Shown: positions 19,900-30,746 of the stretch, in pieces
Position numbering within the stretch: the first letter of the stretch is position 1
Layout: the number at the start of each line of letters is the position of its first letter
NCBI GenBank assembly: GCA_036897485.1
Contig: JAYMTF010000746.1
Location: forward strand, 1-30,746
Origin: Pelargonium nanum
Lineage: Eukaryota; Streptophyta; Magnoliopsida; Geraniales; Geraniaceae
Direction of reading: 5' to 3'
Length of the DNA: 30,746 bases
Program-made: the position numbers and the translations under genes
Notes under the pieces: generated by a model
What the model was told of the DNA's origin: nothing
The model's input: the letters and a program-made list of their open reading frames with translations, nothing else
Database searches by the model: none

Positions 19900-21135
19900 A
19901 TGGGATACCTTTCTTGCAGAGCCGACTCTGCCGTCGCCGTCGCCGCCTCTGAAAAGCCCATCAAGATTCAGCAATATGACTACAGCGTCCTCGAGGCCGC
20001 CACCAATGGCTTCTCCGACCGGAAGCTGCTGGGAAAGGGCAGCCACGGCCACGTCTACAAAGCCATCATCCGCGGCCGCCACGTCGCCGTCAAGCGCCCC
20101 TCCAAACGCCCCGAAATCGGCCCCGAAGCCGACAACGAGATCGAGATTCTGTCCAAGATCCAGAGCCCCGGCTTGGTCAATCTGGTCGGTTTCAGCAACG
20201 ACGCCAAGGCCAAGCACCGCCTCCTCGTCGTCGAGTTCATGAGCAACGGCACGCTCTACGACGTCCTGCACTCCAGCTCCCGGCCGCCGAGCTGGGGCCG
20301 GAGGATCCGGTTGGCTCTCCAGACGGCCAAGGCCATCCACATCCTCCACTCCTCCAACCCACCTGTAATCCACCGCGACATCAAGTCCGCGAACGTGTTA
20401 ATCGACCGCCATTTCAATGCCCGGTTGGGCGATTTCGGGTTGGCTCTGCAGTGCCACGTCGACGATTACCGTCTCCGATCAACGCCTCCGGCGGGAACTA
20501 TGGGTTACATCGACCCCTGCTACGTGACTCCCGACAATCTGAGTACCAAAACCGACGTGTTCAGTTTTGGGATATTGCTGCTGGAGATCATCAGTGGACG
20601 CAAGGCCATCGACGTGGAGCACTCGCCGCCGTCGATTGTGGATTGGGCGATTCCGCTGGTGAAGAAAGGGAAGATTCCGGCGATCTACGACCCTAGAATT
20701 GAGGCACCCAAAGACCCAATTGTGAGGAAGCAGCTGGCGGTGATTGCGGCCAAGTGCGTGAGGTCTTGCCGGGAAAGGCGGCCGGCGATGGGTGATGTTG
20801 TGAATTGGCTCACAGGGTTGTGTAAATTGGTTCCTCTGCATTCTTGGAATGGTTTCAACAATCCTTGCATGATGGTTGACGCCGAGACCGTAGGAAAGAT
20901 TGGATTTGGAGGGGTTGTGGACGGCACCACCGGTAACCGGCGGCGGGTTCACTCTGATTTGGGAATAAGTAACAATTTGATGGATCTTATGGCTCGAAAT
21001 GATATGGAACCAGAGTTTAACGAAGATGGAGTGGAGGGTAAGGCAAAATCAGGGAGTGGAAGATATATTAGTAGGAGAGGAGCTTCAAGACAGAGCAGAC
21101 AAGATCAAGCTTACAAATCTCACACACTGATATAG
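19900..21135 (+). CDS. Receptor-like cytoplasmic Ser/Thr kinase (At3g51990-like)
   Basis: This is a single exon of 411 residues. The N-terminus MGYLSC has Gly2 and Cys6, a candidate for myristoylation and palmitoylation, so plasma-membrane attachment is likely; no signal peptide or membrane segment is seen. The kinase domain spans about 38-310. Visible elements are the glycine loop GKGSHGHVYKA (45-55), catalytic K65 in VAVK, likely helix-C E80, HRDIKSANVL (158-167, catalytic D160) and DFG (178-180), so it should be active. The APE-equivalent reads GYIDPCY with Cys207 where RLKs usually have Glu (DPEY). The roughly 100-residue tail is Gly/Ser/Arg-rich and unstructured. The first half (about 19,910-20,500) is strikingly GC-rich next to AT-rich neighbours. 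It closely resembles Arabidopsis At3g51990, whose substrate I do not know. Start 19900 is the first in-frame ATG. Confidence 0.95.
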   Translation: MGYLSCRADSAVAVAASEKPIKIQQYDYSVLEAATNGFSDRKLLGKGSHGHVYKAIIRGRHVAVKRPSKRPEIGPEADNEIEILSKIQSPGLVNLVGFSNDAKAKHRLLVVEFMSNGTLYDVLHSSSRPPSWGRRIRLALQTAKAIHILHSSNPPVIHRDIKSANVLIDRHFNARLGDFGLALQCHVDDYRLRSTPPAGTMGYIDPCYVTPDNLSTKTDVFSFGILLLEIISGRKAIDVEHSPPSIVDWAIPLVKKGKIPAIYDPRIEAPKDPIVRKQLAVIAAKCVRSCRERRPAMGDVVNWLTGLCKLVPLHSWNGFNNPCMMVDAETVGKIGFGGVVDGTTGNRRRVHSDLGISNNLMDLMARNDMEPEFNEDGVEGKAKSGSGRYISRRGASRQSRQDQAYKSHTLI

Positions 21136-21832
21136 ATATGTTAGTTTCAATGGTATATCATTAAAGTGTACTGTATAATTGTGTTCGTGTTGGGTTGTGC
21201 AGCACACAAACAATCTTTAACATAAACCAAACACGACACACGAATTGTTGCCTTCAAATAAAATGGGCACATTGATCATGTCCCTTTTTGGTCAGCTCAT
21301 AATTCAAACAGTTATCCAACAACTACAGCTGATTCAGGAAACAAGATTACTTGAGAAAAATTAGGCTAATTCAAATCATTCTCCAGAAAAGCGTGAGAAT
21401 AAAAATTGTGTTCATATTGATGACAAAATCACAAATGTAAGTACAATTAATTCATCACTAACCAACCAAAACAAACATGATAGAAGTAGAAAAGCAGCTC
21501 GCAGATCTACTTCAGAAACCATACTCTATTACTCATGTTGATACTAAAAATTAGTCCCGGAAAGAAAAGGTCAATCAATGGCTGTCCCGAAAACTATCTT
21601 CACTGGTCGCTTTCATCAACCAAAACAAAAGAAAAAAGTATAACTGATTTCAGTTATTCAAAATTACTGTAGACAAGTAAAACAACAAAACCAAAATCCT
21701 GGAGTTCGCAAGCTAAATAAGGCAATTCTTGTATACATTGAAGAAAGCGAATTGGTGGAGCAGCCAAATTGAAACTTGTAAAAGAATTGTGCAGACTATG
21801 GATCAGAATCTGAAGCCAATTCTATGGCACCC
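21136..21832. other. Convergent 3' intergenic region (kinase / SEC31)
   Basis: The two genes end tail-to-tail 697 bp apart, so this DNA should hold both 3' UTRs and polyadenylation regions. No ORF or RNA gene is recognisable. Confidence 0.5.
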
Positions 21833-24800
21833 TTAACCTAATCTGACATTCTGCCTAGTCTTAATCATTCGTTTTAGCGTTGCTAGCCAAAAGTTGCATT
21901 CATCCCACTCACTGGTGGTAAGAAGTACCTGTAACACAGCAGTAGGTCGAGAAAGAATACAGTTATATCTCATTTTGATTCCCCAAACCATAAATTAACC
22001 AGTGCAGAAATTGAATAACCATACCTGGATTTGTAGGGCAGTACTGAAATCACCATTATCCAGGGCCTGACACAATTGCACAAGCTTATCGGCAGCATTT
22101 TTCGATATGTCCCCACTGTTGAGTTTGGCGAACAAGGCACCAATTTTTCTTGAATTATCCTCTATTTCCCGCTTCTTGGCTGGATTTGCACGTGCTCCTC
22201 CCACTGCTTCTGATGTCTCATTGAAGAGTCTAGTCAAAGTTGTGATGACAGGCTTTTGGTGAGCTGCAAAAAATTATGCAGGAATGCATCAGAAATCATG
22301 ATAGTGCAGAGTAACTAACACTGAAGCAGGAATGCATCCATACACTATCAGTTCCCCTTTATTACTACAAACTAGCACTTAGTCAAACTGCACCCATGTG
22401 TCAGTCCAGTTTCACTTTCATACAGCTTCTGAAAGTCAACACTACCAATAAACTCTCATAGTGCTTGCCTTTAAAGTAGCCTCCATTGCGAAATTCAATT
22501 TTTTTATTAAAAAAAAAAAACAGCAACCAATTTATACATTTTGCGTGGCACTCACAACTGAAATTGATAATCTGCATGCAACGTAAAGTCTCATAAATAA
22601 CAATTTTATACATTACCAGGTACGTTTGAAGTATCAACAGTCTGTATTGTAGGTGGTGGTGCTGGAGGTGCCATTGCTGGTTGAGATGGCGCGGACTTTG
22701 TAGGACTAGATGGTTGAGTACCCATCCCAGATAGTTGAACGCCTGGATTAGTCACTGGCATGAATCCCCGAGGTGCAGGGGAAGGAGCAACAACCAGGGG
22801 CATTTTTTGGCCAGGAACAGATCCCATATGTGGTGCAACCGAACCCATATGTGGTGCAACCGAACCCATATGTGGTGCAGTCGAACCCATATGTGGTGCA
22901 ACCGAACCCATATGTGGTGCAGAGCTAGGTGGCACTGGTTGGTAATTAGGATTAGTGGTTCCCTACAAGTAAAAGCAAATAGAAGTTCAGTACACCAGTC
23001 ATAGAAAAATCAATCAATATAGAATTTGAAATTAGGACATAATACAGACAGGATATAACTGAGAACCCAATGTGGGCTGCTGATACTGCTCTGCATTTCT
23101 CAGCACAGGAGGAGTTGTAGGAATGAAGGGTCTCACAGCAGGCTGAGAGGTAACAGGAGGTGGAGCAAAATTTGCCTAATAGGAAGAAATCAAATAATTT
23201 TAGTCATGCTACAAAGATTCTTAATTAAAATCTGAACACTGCTTAATTAAATATTAGCACATGGTGATTTAACTAAAATATCAGAAATGGCAAATTTCTC
23301 ACATCACAAGCTAGAGGTAGAGTACCTCTAATTCATCCCTAGCTCAATAATGACACTACTATTTCATTGCTACACAGAATTATTAAGCTAAAATCTTTTA
23401 GTATAGCAGAACAGATTGAGTCTCATCAGTCATTACTAAGTTAACAGCATATATAATGGAAAATCATCAGTAACTTAAAATGAAATAACTAATTCGGAAA
23501 TAACCTATAAAAATGCAACAGAAAATTACCTGAGGAACCTGAGGTACTTGGGCTGGAAGAAACATATTAGGTGGTGGTGCTGCCTGATATGGAGGCGGAG
23601 CACTGTACCCTCTTCCATATGAAGACCCAAGTGGCTGCTGATAATTATCAGCATATAGTGGACTGCCAGGGACACTCTGCTGTAACTGTGGGGTAATACC
23701 AGCTGGGTCCTAAGTAATTAATAAGCAGAAATAGATGCAAAATGTCATTCCCAGATAGCTAAATTTTGCTATATAACAGTAAGCATGCACTGTATCGACC
23801 AGACATTATAAAAGAGAAGCAAGAGAAAGGTACCGGATAATAATGTTGAGAATTATCCATGCCATAGTTGGATTTGTCAGCACCATATGCTGGTACATTT
23901 TGGGGTTGAGAGTTCCCAAGAGGCATAGACTTGGCTACTTTCTCTACAAGTATTAAAAAGACATCATTAGGCAGAGAGAGAAGAAAAGTAAGATAGAAAA
24001 AGTGGGTCATGCTGTGGGTAAACCCATTACAGTTCCCGTTTGTACAGGAAATTATCGGAAAATTGGGATGAAAGGGAAAAACATGATAGAGCAGAAAGAA
24101 GTAATAGGATAAAATACACAACAAGAAGCATTTATCAAATCTGTTTACCGATAATATTTACGAGAAGAAGCATTTATCGACAAGACATACTCACTATCAT
24201 AGATCAGACCACTCTCAAGTTTCATACAAAAAATACTTATTAAATAATATTTAGGAGAATAGGAAGAATAATTTGGGAATTAATAACATAAGAAGTCACG
24301 TGCAATGCATGTAATGAGAGAAGAACTTTTCAATTAAGTTTACCGACATAACGGATTTGGAAAAGATTGTGGGGGTCATCTGTTTCGAAAGTAAGTTATG
24401 AGAAATAATGTGATTAAGTGACAAGTCTAAAGGGGTCATTGCAATTTCTCCTTTTTCAAAGTATTAGAACAACAAAGAATCATAAATTTCAAGCATTTCA
24501 ATGTAACAGAATGATTAATTACATGTATACTTTTAATGAAACAGCCTATTGTGGTTTGGCATGTGCATGGTAGGGAGGTTAGTGAAACAGGCGAAACTAA
24601 AATGTGCAAGGGCAGGACATAATAATGTATTATAGATAAAAAGTAAATGCTACTTTTTTTTTCCAATGCACCACATCAAACAGAAAAGACCGCAAGCAAG
24701 CAATACCAGATTCTGTGGAGAGAGCAATCCGATCTCGTAAGATCACAAGTTCAGGTGACAATTCATCAGACCCCAAAAGTTTCAAGTACTCCATAGCTGT

Positions 24801-27800
24801 TGTTAGAAGTCCTTGACTCGCTAAAATTTCAGCATATTTCTCAACAAGCTTGCACAAAGATGCACTAAATTTTTTCTGCCCAGTTGCCAAGGCAAGAACT
24901 ATAGTTTTTTCCATCAAATCCTGACAAAAAGTACAAAGTAAATCAACTTTCCAGTCAATGATATTAGTACTAATAAAAGTGGTGAACTCACCTGAAGAAG
25001 GTCAACATATGATTTCCCTTCATTCTCAGCTGATAAACATCTCGACCAAATTTCCACTGTTTTGTCAATATTTCCCGCACATATATAACAAAGAGTTGCA
25101 GCCAGCGTATTTCCAGCAGCCATAAGTTTTGAAGCAAGGGTGTCACAAAGAACAGTCCATTCCTCTCTCTGGGCAAACTGTCATTTGGATGATAATGATG
25201 ATGTGAATAAATAAATAGATCTTATACTTGTATGCATGCATAAAATTAAAGATAAGAGGCTATATTATGTCTTGGCAATTATTTATTGAAGTGTTGTGTT
25301 CTTACAAATGGAAAATGATAACAAGGGCATGCACAACTTTTTTGGTTGGGCTCACCAAAGTGGCTAAAATCAAATCAAGGAGTTGACCATATACTCCAAA
25401 ATTAATCTAAAAGAGGATCGAGTCATCATGGTCTTACTACGAATAGAAACAGAGTAACCCCCAAAAATTAATAATGAAGTGCAAAATGGCTAAACAAATT
25501 CAAGTACCCATGTCCATAGACACCATTTATGGAGTTGAGAAGCTTACAGTACAGAGAAGAGCAAGTGTCTCTTTCCAGAATTTCAGGGGCCTGGTGTTTA
25601 CAAGGCTCATGAGGTCATTGTTCACCATTGCAGAAACAACCTGAAAGTGGGTTCCGCATCAAATGCAAGATTCCACATACATAATGAACATTCTTCAATT
25701 CAAAGATATAATACTATAACAAATTCAGTTATATGCATAAATTCAAATATGGAAAATCAACCCAATAGATGAAAAAGAATCATACCTTCAGGTAAGGTGA
25801 ACAGCTCATTTTAAGGTATTGATCACGTGTGCTCTCCCACAATGAAGTACCACCGACATGAGCAATAACTAAAGCATCAGCCATTTTATTTGCAGAAATG
25901 CACTGTGCAACTGCACCTTTGTAGTCTCCAACAACTAAAGCACGTTGAACAGCATCATCAAAAGATGGGTCGGCACTCTCCTCCAGTCCATCTTGTTCTT
26001 GCTGAGTTTCAATAGGAGCAATATCTTGAGGAACAAACTTATTGGTACTAGGGGATGAGACAGGAGTTTCGTTTTTTGGACTAGGAAGATTGTTGAAGAA
26101 ATCTTCCCCGTTATCAGAAAGGAAGAGATTGGCATTATTATCTGCCCCAGCTCCACCTTGATCTACAACGGTATCTTCAACCCCAAGAGCACTCACTTCC
26201 TGGGATAGAACATCCTGTGCATTATCCTTCTCTTCTACAGGCATACTGAAACCGAGATGGGTGAGCAGTTTTGTTCTTGCCGTTCCATCATCTTCAAACA
26301 TGACCTTTAAGAAACTCCATGTTTCTTTGTCATCCTGGGATCTATTGAAAAAGGAGAAGAATAGGTCATAACAGGATTTAAGAAAGAAGAGATAGAAAAC
26401 AAATTATATTTCCTAGGACAGAGGCATACTCTGACTCGTCAGACTTCTTTTCACATAATGTCCTAAGCAAAGACCTCTCCCCATTTTGTATCGAAGCTTC
26501 AAATTCTGTTGAGCGACTCACCAAAGTATCCTCTGTAACTAAACTATGCACATAAAGCTGAAAAAAGAAAAGAAAATAAAGATAATGAACTAAAAAATAA
26601 TCAGGGAGAGATGTGCATAAGAAAAAATATGTTGCCGTGGCCCAATAAGGCATACCTCTGAAGCCCCCGCAGGAGATGACTTGGGGTGAAATGAAACAAG
26701 CTTCCCTCCAAACCCAAAAGATGCCCCAGCTGGACGTTTATACCATTTTGGAGCTCTTAAAGGTGCTGCAGAGGAAAGATAGTGTATAAGAAAATCTACC
26801 CAATAGTAGCAGGAGATAGAACAAAATCAGATACACTGAATATGTTCCTCACTTTCTTGTGTTATACAATTGTATGCCCGCCTATGACCCAATCCCATAA
26901 ACCTCCTCATCAACAATAATACAAGCCATATAATAAGTAATCGGTTTATCAATAAAACTCGTGAAATATGGTTCCATAAACCAAAAAATCTATGCTTTGA
27001 ATAAACTGAGAGGAGGAACCGAAAATAAATGAGAAACTGTTCCCAAGCCTTTCTTATGCCTTCAGTACAGCCAGTCAGTGCCAATTGTTACCCATCAAGT
27101 ATTGTGTTAAAACTATAATTTATACAGGCTCAATCAACTAAACACAACTACGAATTCTATTGCATGTTGGCCCGTATGGTATCTCTAGCAAAAGTGAAAA
27201 CAAACCAATGTCATCAATTCAAGGGGTTGTTCACATCAATAAACTAAATTGGATTACCTGCACCAAAATCGTTCTCCCCAACACCATATCGGCTGCAACC
27301 CTGTTAAAGAAAGTTGAGAGATCCATGAAAACATTAAACATATTACAAAAGCATTTGGAGGAAGAAATTTTTGCATTGTAATCTAGATACTTAAAGTGAA
27401 GTGTGCTTTTTGCTAGAATTACTCTGTTTTTTATATAATTCTTATTACTGACACGATGATATATACAAGATAAAAAAAATCCAAAACCCACCACTTTCAT
27501 CTCCCTTTTTTTCACTTCATTATGTACAGAATTGTTTTCAATTATTAGTAAGCAACAAAAAACCAAGGAAGCTGAATACATGTGCATATAAAATATAAAA
27601 TAAAAACATGACACACCTCGACATTATAAATGCCAATCTTTCCATCAAAGGAAGATGCTGAAATGACGCCAGGTATTTTCGGGTACCAATGTACATCAAA
27701 ATTCCAGTTGGTGCCAGCAGGCAATTCACATGCAATCTGCTCCAAGAAAAACATATCTCAATAAATTACAAAATAGAGAGATATGGGTAGGAAGGTTGAA

Positions 27801-30746
27801 GTGCGTAGGTATGTTCCCTTACCTCTCCAGAAATGGTATCCCAACAAATAGTACGATTATCTTTAGCACAAGTTAGCAAATATGAGCTGTCACTGGGGCA
27901 CCATGCCATTGCAATTACACCTGTTGGGGTAAGAATAAATATATAAATATGTAAGAAGACAGAGATACCCAATACAGTTTGGCCATAATAAATGAACGAA
28001 AGACACTAAAGTGAGAAGAAAGCAGTACAAAGAAACAAGAGGAAATCTGACATTAAAAATTTGTTTCAAGGAACCGGGAGTCGAGCAACAAGAAATATAA
28101 TAAATATAAAAATATAAAAATCTATTCACAATGAGGCATCATTTTTCCAGGTTTCATACCTTTAGTGTGCCCCACAAACTCTTTTATGGGTGACATGATG
28201 TTCCGCATATCCCAGAGCTGCTTACAATCATCATTACATTAAAAAATTACATACGTTTTCAACCAAGTATAAACAATTCCATCTGCGTTAGACATTACCC
28301 TCAGAGTAGGTGAACTATCTTCATCCGATGCAACAACAAGCTGAGTGGCCACATCTGGATTCCACTGCAAAACAGAGCATCGCCTTCTATGTGAATCTGC
28401 AAAACTGTCAATTGACAAGAGCATGTCCGACAATAAAAAAGACCAATCAGATAACTATACATAATGAAACACGCAGAAATCCTATAAATATAGACAAGAA
28501 ACTTGACCTTATCACTGGTTTTTGTTTCTTCAGGTCCCAAACCACTGAAAATATAGAATAAAATTTTATTATTCAGAGTGAAAGACAAACAGGACTAACT
28601 TAATAACAAATTCGAAACATTTATTCCTTACCAGTTGTCCCATTATATGATGTGGAAGCCAAAATATGTTGAACCTTGCTGTTCCAAGACACATAAGAAA
28701 TTTCACCTTGAGCAGCAGAACCGCTACCCTGTATAAAGTTTCACATATCATGTCAATGGCCTAATCTACCCAAAAGTATAGTAGAAGAACTATATTTGGC
28801 AAAGATGGGCTAATTTCCAACCGTATCATACGCAAGATCAGCAATTAGGGTGCAGCCCATTCAATATAGATAGACACGGCATATTTACTAATTGCATAAA
28901 AACATAATGAGTACCACTTAAGTCAACAGGAAAAATAATAAAAGAAAAACCACATTCAGAAAGTTCAAAATCTTGAGAGAGTTGAGGAATACGATGGAGG
29001 ATAACCAATAACACAATGAATAGCCAATTAGATCTCCCTTCAAAATCCAGCTATTCCTACACCAAAAGCACCACAAATGGCAAAACCTCATTCCTTCACA
29101 AACTACAAAATATTTATTCCTCTCAAACGCCCTCTCCAGCAAACAAGCATCTAGACTCCAATTGTAGGCATACTCCAGTGTAAAGGAAGACCAGAGAGCA
29201 AAGCTCTCCAGCAACCGTGTAGTATCGTCTAATTGTAGTCTGAGTCTCTTAACTCTCACCTATACCATCTACATGCCATGGCAATTATGAATATCTTTTT
29301 TTTTTCGCTTTTTATTTGGGTAATCCAGTCATGCATAGTTAAAAATATCTTTTTTGCATGGAATATTGAAAATGAAAATACTTCCAAAAAGAAACCCATA
29401 AATCCTTAAACACAATACTGTGTGGTTTTCAATCAAACTTCTAAACACAGGTAAACCAATACTGGCTTCTCCTACTCCATACCAGATACAACAATGTCAA
29501 AGACTTCACATACTTCAATGGACCCTTAAGATAAATAGCTACCATCAAGACACCATCATATGATAAACAAGCAAGTCAGGGAACTGGCTAACAAATAATA
29601 ATTAACTATTACCATATGCAGGTGCTCAAACTCTGAAACATTTGACTGCCATATGACAGAAACAAACCTTGAGAGGTGGAAAATGAGAAGGTTCTCCTGG
29701 GTTAGTCAAATCCCATATGCAGATTTCGCCATCATCGGCCCCTGATGCGAGCAAGTTTGGTGTAATGCTATTAAATTCAAGACCACGAACCTAAAAAGGT
29801 GAGCGAGCAGTCTAACATTAGCAGTTGCCCGTGGGAGATGAAGACCAAAAAGATAGCAGGTTTCCAATTGAGCAAAATATAATAACTTACAGGGCCTTTA
29901 TGCCTTGAAAGGCGTCCAACATTAGCCTTTTCACTTCCCTCAGAACTGAAATTGAAGTAAATGTGGTAAGGCAGCAAGAAAATCAGACAATGCAGATAAA
30001 TTATGAAATTTTCTAATGAAGTTATAAGGTCCATTTTTCACACTACATCAAATTATATCACCACAATAGCACTAATGTAATTCGTAAATGAATTATATAT
30101 GAGTTTTACAGTCAAATAGATAAAGTAAATAGTTCCCAGTAACCAAGTAGCATATACAATCACTTAGATTTTCTTCTTCTCCATCTACGCCCAACACTGA
30201 ACAAACCATTAATATAATAAATTCAGACTAATGCAATTGCAAAAAAAAAAAGAGAGTAAATTCCCATAGATAAATAAATAAAAGCATGTATGTTGCCACT
30301 ACATATCAAGAAGTCACTTATATTTTTGCCTGCCATTCACCAGGGAGCACTAATGCAAATGCGACTGCTACACTCATTCAACAAACTCTTCTGCTAGCTC
30401 TAATCAAACAACCAAAAAAATCACAATTGGCTAAAAATTCAATTCAAGAAAACTAAAGCAATCCAATTCAACCAGACAATTGAGATCAATTCACACTACA
30501 CTCCACACCACGAATGCAAATCCACTCAAAAGAACAATAAAACCACCCTCAATTACCGGATCAGAGGCAGAGGGTTCCACATGTCAATGTTCCCATCCAC
30601 GAGGCCGCCGGCAATGAGCCCGAGCCCAAACTCCTCTGAACCCGATCCATTTCTGCCCCATGAGAGACGGTTGAAGCGCTCGGAGCTGGTGCACTCAGCG
30701 AGGACGGGGATTTGCGGATCGTCGGACTGGAAATCAAGCTTCAAGA
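21833..30746 (-). CDS. SEC31: COPII outer-coat protein SEC31 (5' end outside the window)
   Basis: Visible exons (minus): 30746-30557, 29945-29891, 29790-29668, 28728-28632, 28544-28508, 28404-28299, 28217-28160, 27920-27823, 27736-27617, 27300-27258, 26765-26656, 26557-26430, 26341-25786, 25640-25548, 25177-24992, 24920-24707, 23943-23834, 23709-23530, 23175-23050, 22962-22617, 22263-22025 and 21928-21833. All phases agree, giving 1102 residues plus an estimated 40-45 missing at the N-terminus. SEC31 with SEC13 forms the outer cage of COPII vesicles at ER exit sites and stimulates SAR1 GTP hydrolysis through SEC23. Exons 1-10 form the WD40 propeller ([52 protein letters not shown]). Exons 11-16 form the helical ACE1/solenoid part ([40 protein letters not shown]). 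Exons 17-20 are Pro/Gln-rich with PPP motifs, and exons 21-22 are the C-terminal helical domain ([20 protein letters not shown]). It resembles Arabidopsis SEC31B (At3g63460). Confidence 0.97.
22823..22921 (-). repeat. 21-bp coding minisatellite in SEC31 (five APHMGS units)
   Basis: Five head-to-tail units of the plus-strand word CCCATATGTGGTGCAACCGAA (22823, 22844, 22865, 22886, and a final partial unit from 22907) encode a run of APHMGS(V/T) heptads in the Pro-rich linker of SEC31. Unit length is a multiple of three, so copy-number change keeps the frame. The units are almost identical, which implies recent expansion. Confidence 0.95.
28729..29667 (-). other. Long intron 3 of SEC31 (939 bp)
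   Basis: This is the longest intron in the visible part of the gene. It contains a 113-codon open frame (29259-28918) with no recognised domain, and the ends show normal GT-AG signals. I see no transposon signature in it. Confidence 0.5.

Noticed and set aside
19888..20373. 161-codon open frame antisense to the kinase gene
   Set aside because: It is a by-product of GC-rich third positions in the kinase exon. The peptide is Asp/Gly/Ala-biased and matches no family, and the sense strand encodes a complete kinase.
22735..23004. Plus-strand repeated frame (THMWCNR units)
   Set aside because: It is the antisense translation of the SEC31 21-bp minisatellite, not a gene.
28918..29259. 113-codon frame on the minus strand in SEC31 intron 3
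   Set aside because: It has no recognisable domain and lies between two exons that join in frame with normal splice sites. Its composition looks like random AT-rich translation; retroelement origin could not be supported.
1..30746. A previously undescribed multi-gene system
   Set aside because: All protein genes belong to known, functionally unrelated plant families with their own promoters. Gene order shows only a tandem duplication and one divergent pair, which is ordinary for a plant chromosome arm.

Overview
The window is nuclear DNA from a flowering plant, most likely a eudicot. It is AT-rich and intron-rich, with canonical GT-AG introns. It holds plant-type families: a tandem mTERF pair, a receptor-like cytoplasmic kinase, an F-box/WD40 protein and plant SEC31. 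Promoter motifs are also plant-like (AAACCCTA telo boxes, AAAGCCCA elements, a CACGTG G-box). The F-box/WD40 protein resembles Arabidopsis At3g52030 and the kinase resembles At3g51990. These have close locus numbers in Arabidopsis, so local gene order may be conserved; this is from memory of the loci and was not searched. Species cannot be told from the sequence.

Layout. 1-564: upstream region with an AAT microsatellite. 565-3051 (+): choline-transporter-like membrane protein, five coding exons including an 18-nt first exon. 3052-6826: long gene-poor stretch with a possible SINE relic and a 114-bp tandem duplication. 7485-6827 (-): NAA10, catalytic subunit of the NatA N-terminal acetyltransferase, two exons. 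13290-8228 (-): F-box/WD40 protein, nine exons, with retroelement-like debris in its introns. 13509-14723 (+): first mTERF gene, head-to-head with the F-box gene. 15350-15620 (+): decayed mTERF 3' fragment. 16755-17885 (+): second mTERF gene. 19900-21135 (+): single-exon, GC-rich receptor-like cytoplasmic kinase with possible uORFs. 30746-21833 (-): SEC31, the COPII outer-coat subunit, 22 exons visible and the 5' end beyond the window edge.

The genes are independent plant transcription units: membrane transport, co-translational protein acetylation, ubiquitin-ligase substrate selection, organelle gene expression, signalling and ER-to-Golgi transport. They are not an operon-like system. I found no evidence for a novel multi-gene system. 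The most interesting signals are the mTERF duplication history (a stop codon lost in one copy plus a relic third copy), the upstream start codons before the kinase (an AUG-UAA and a 16-codon uORF in strong context), the paired CCAAT repeats upstream of it, the 21-bp coding minisatellite in SEC31, and the compact divergent promoter. All exon models were built by hand from splice-site consensus, reading-frame continuity and remembered family sequence. Each closes in frame.
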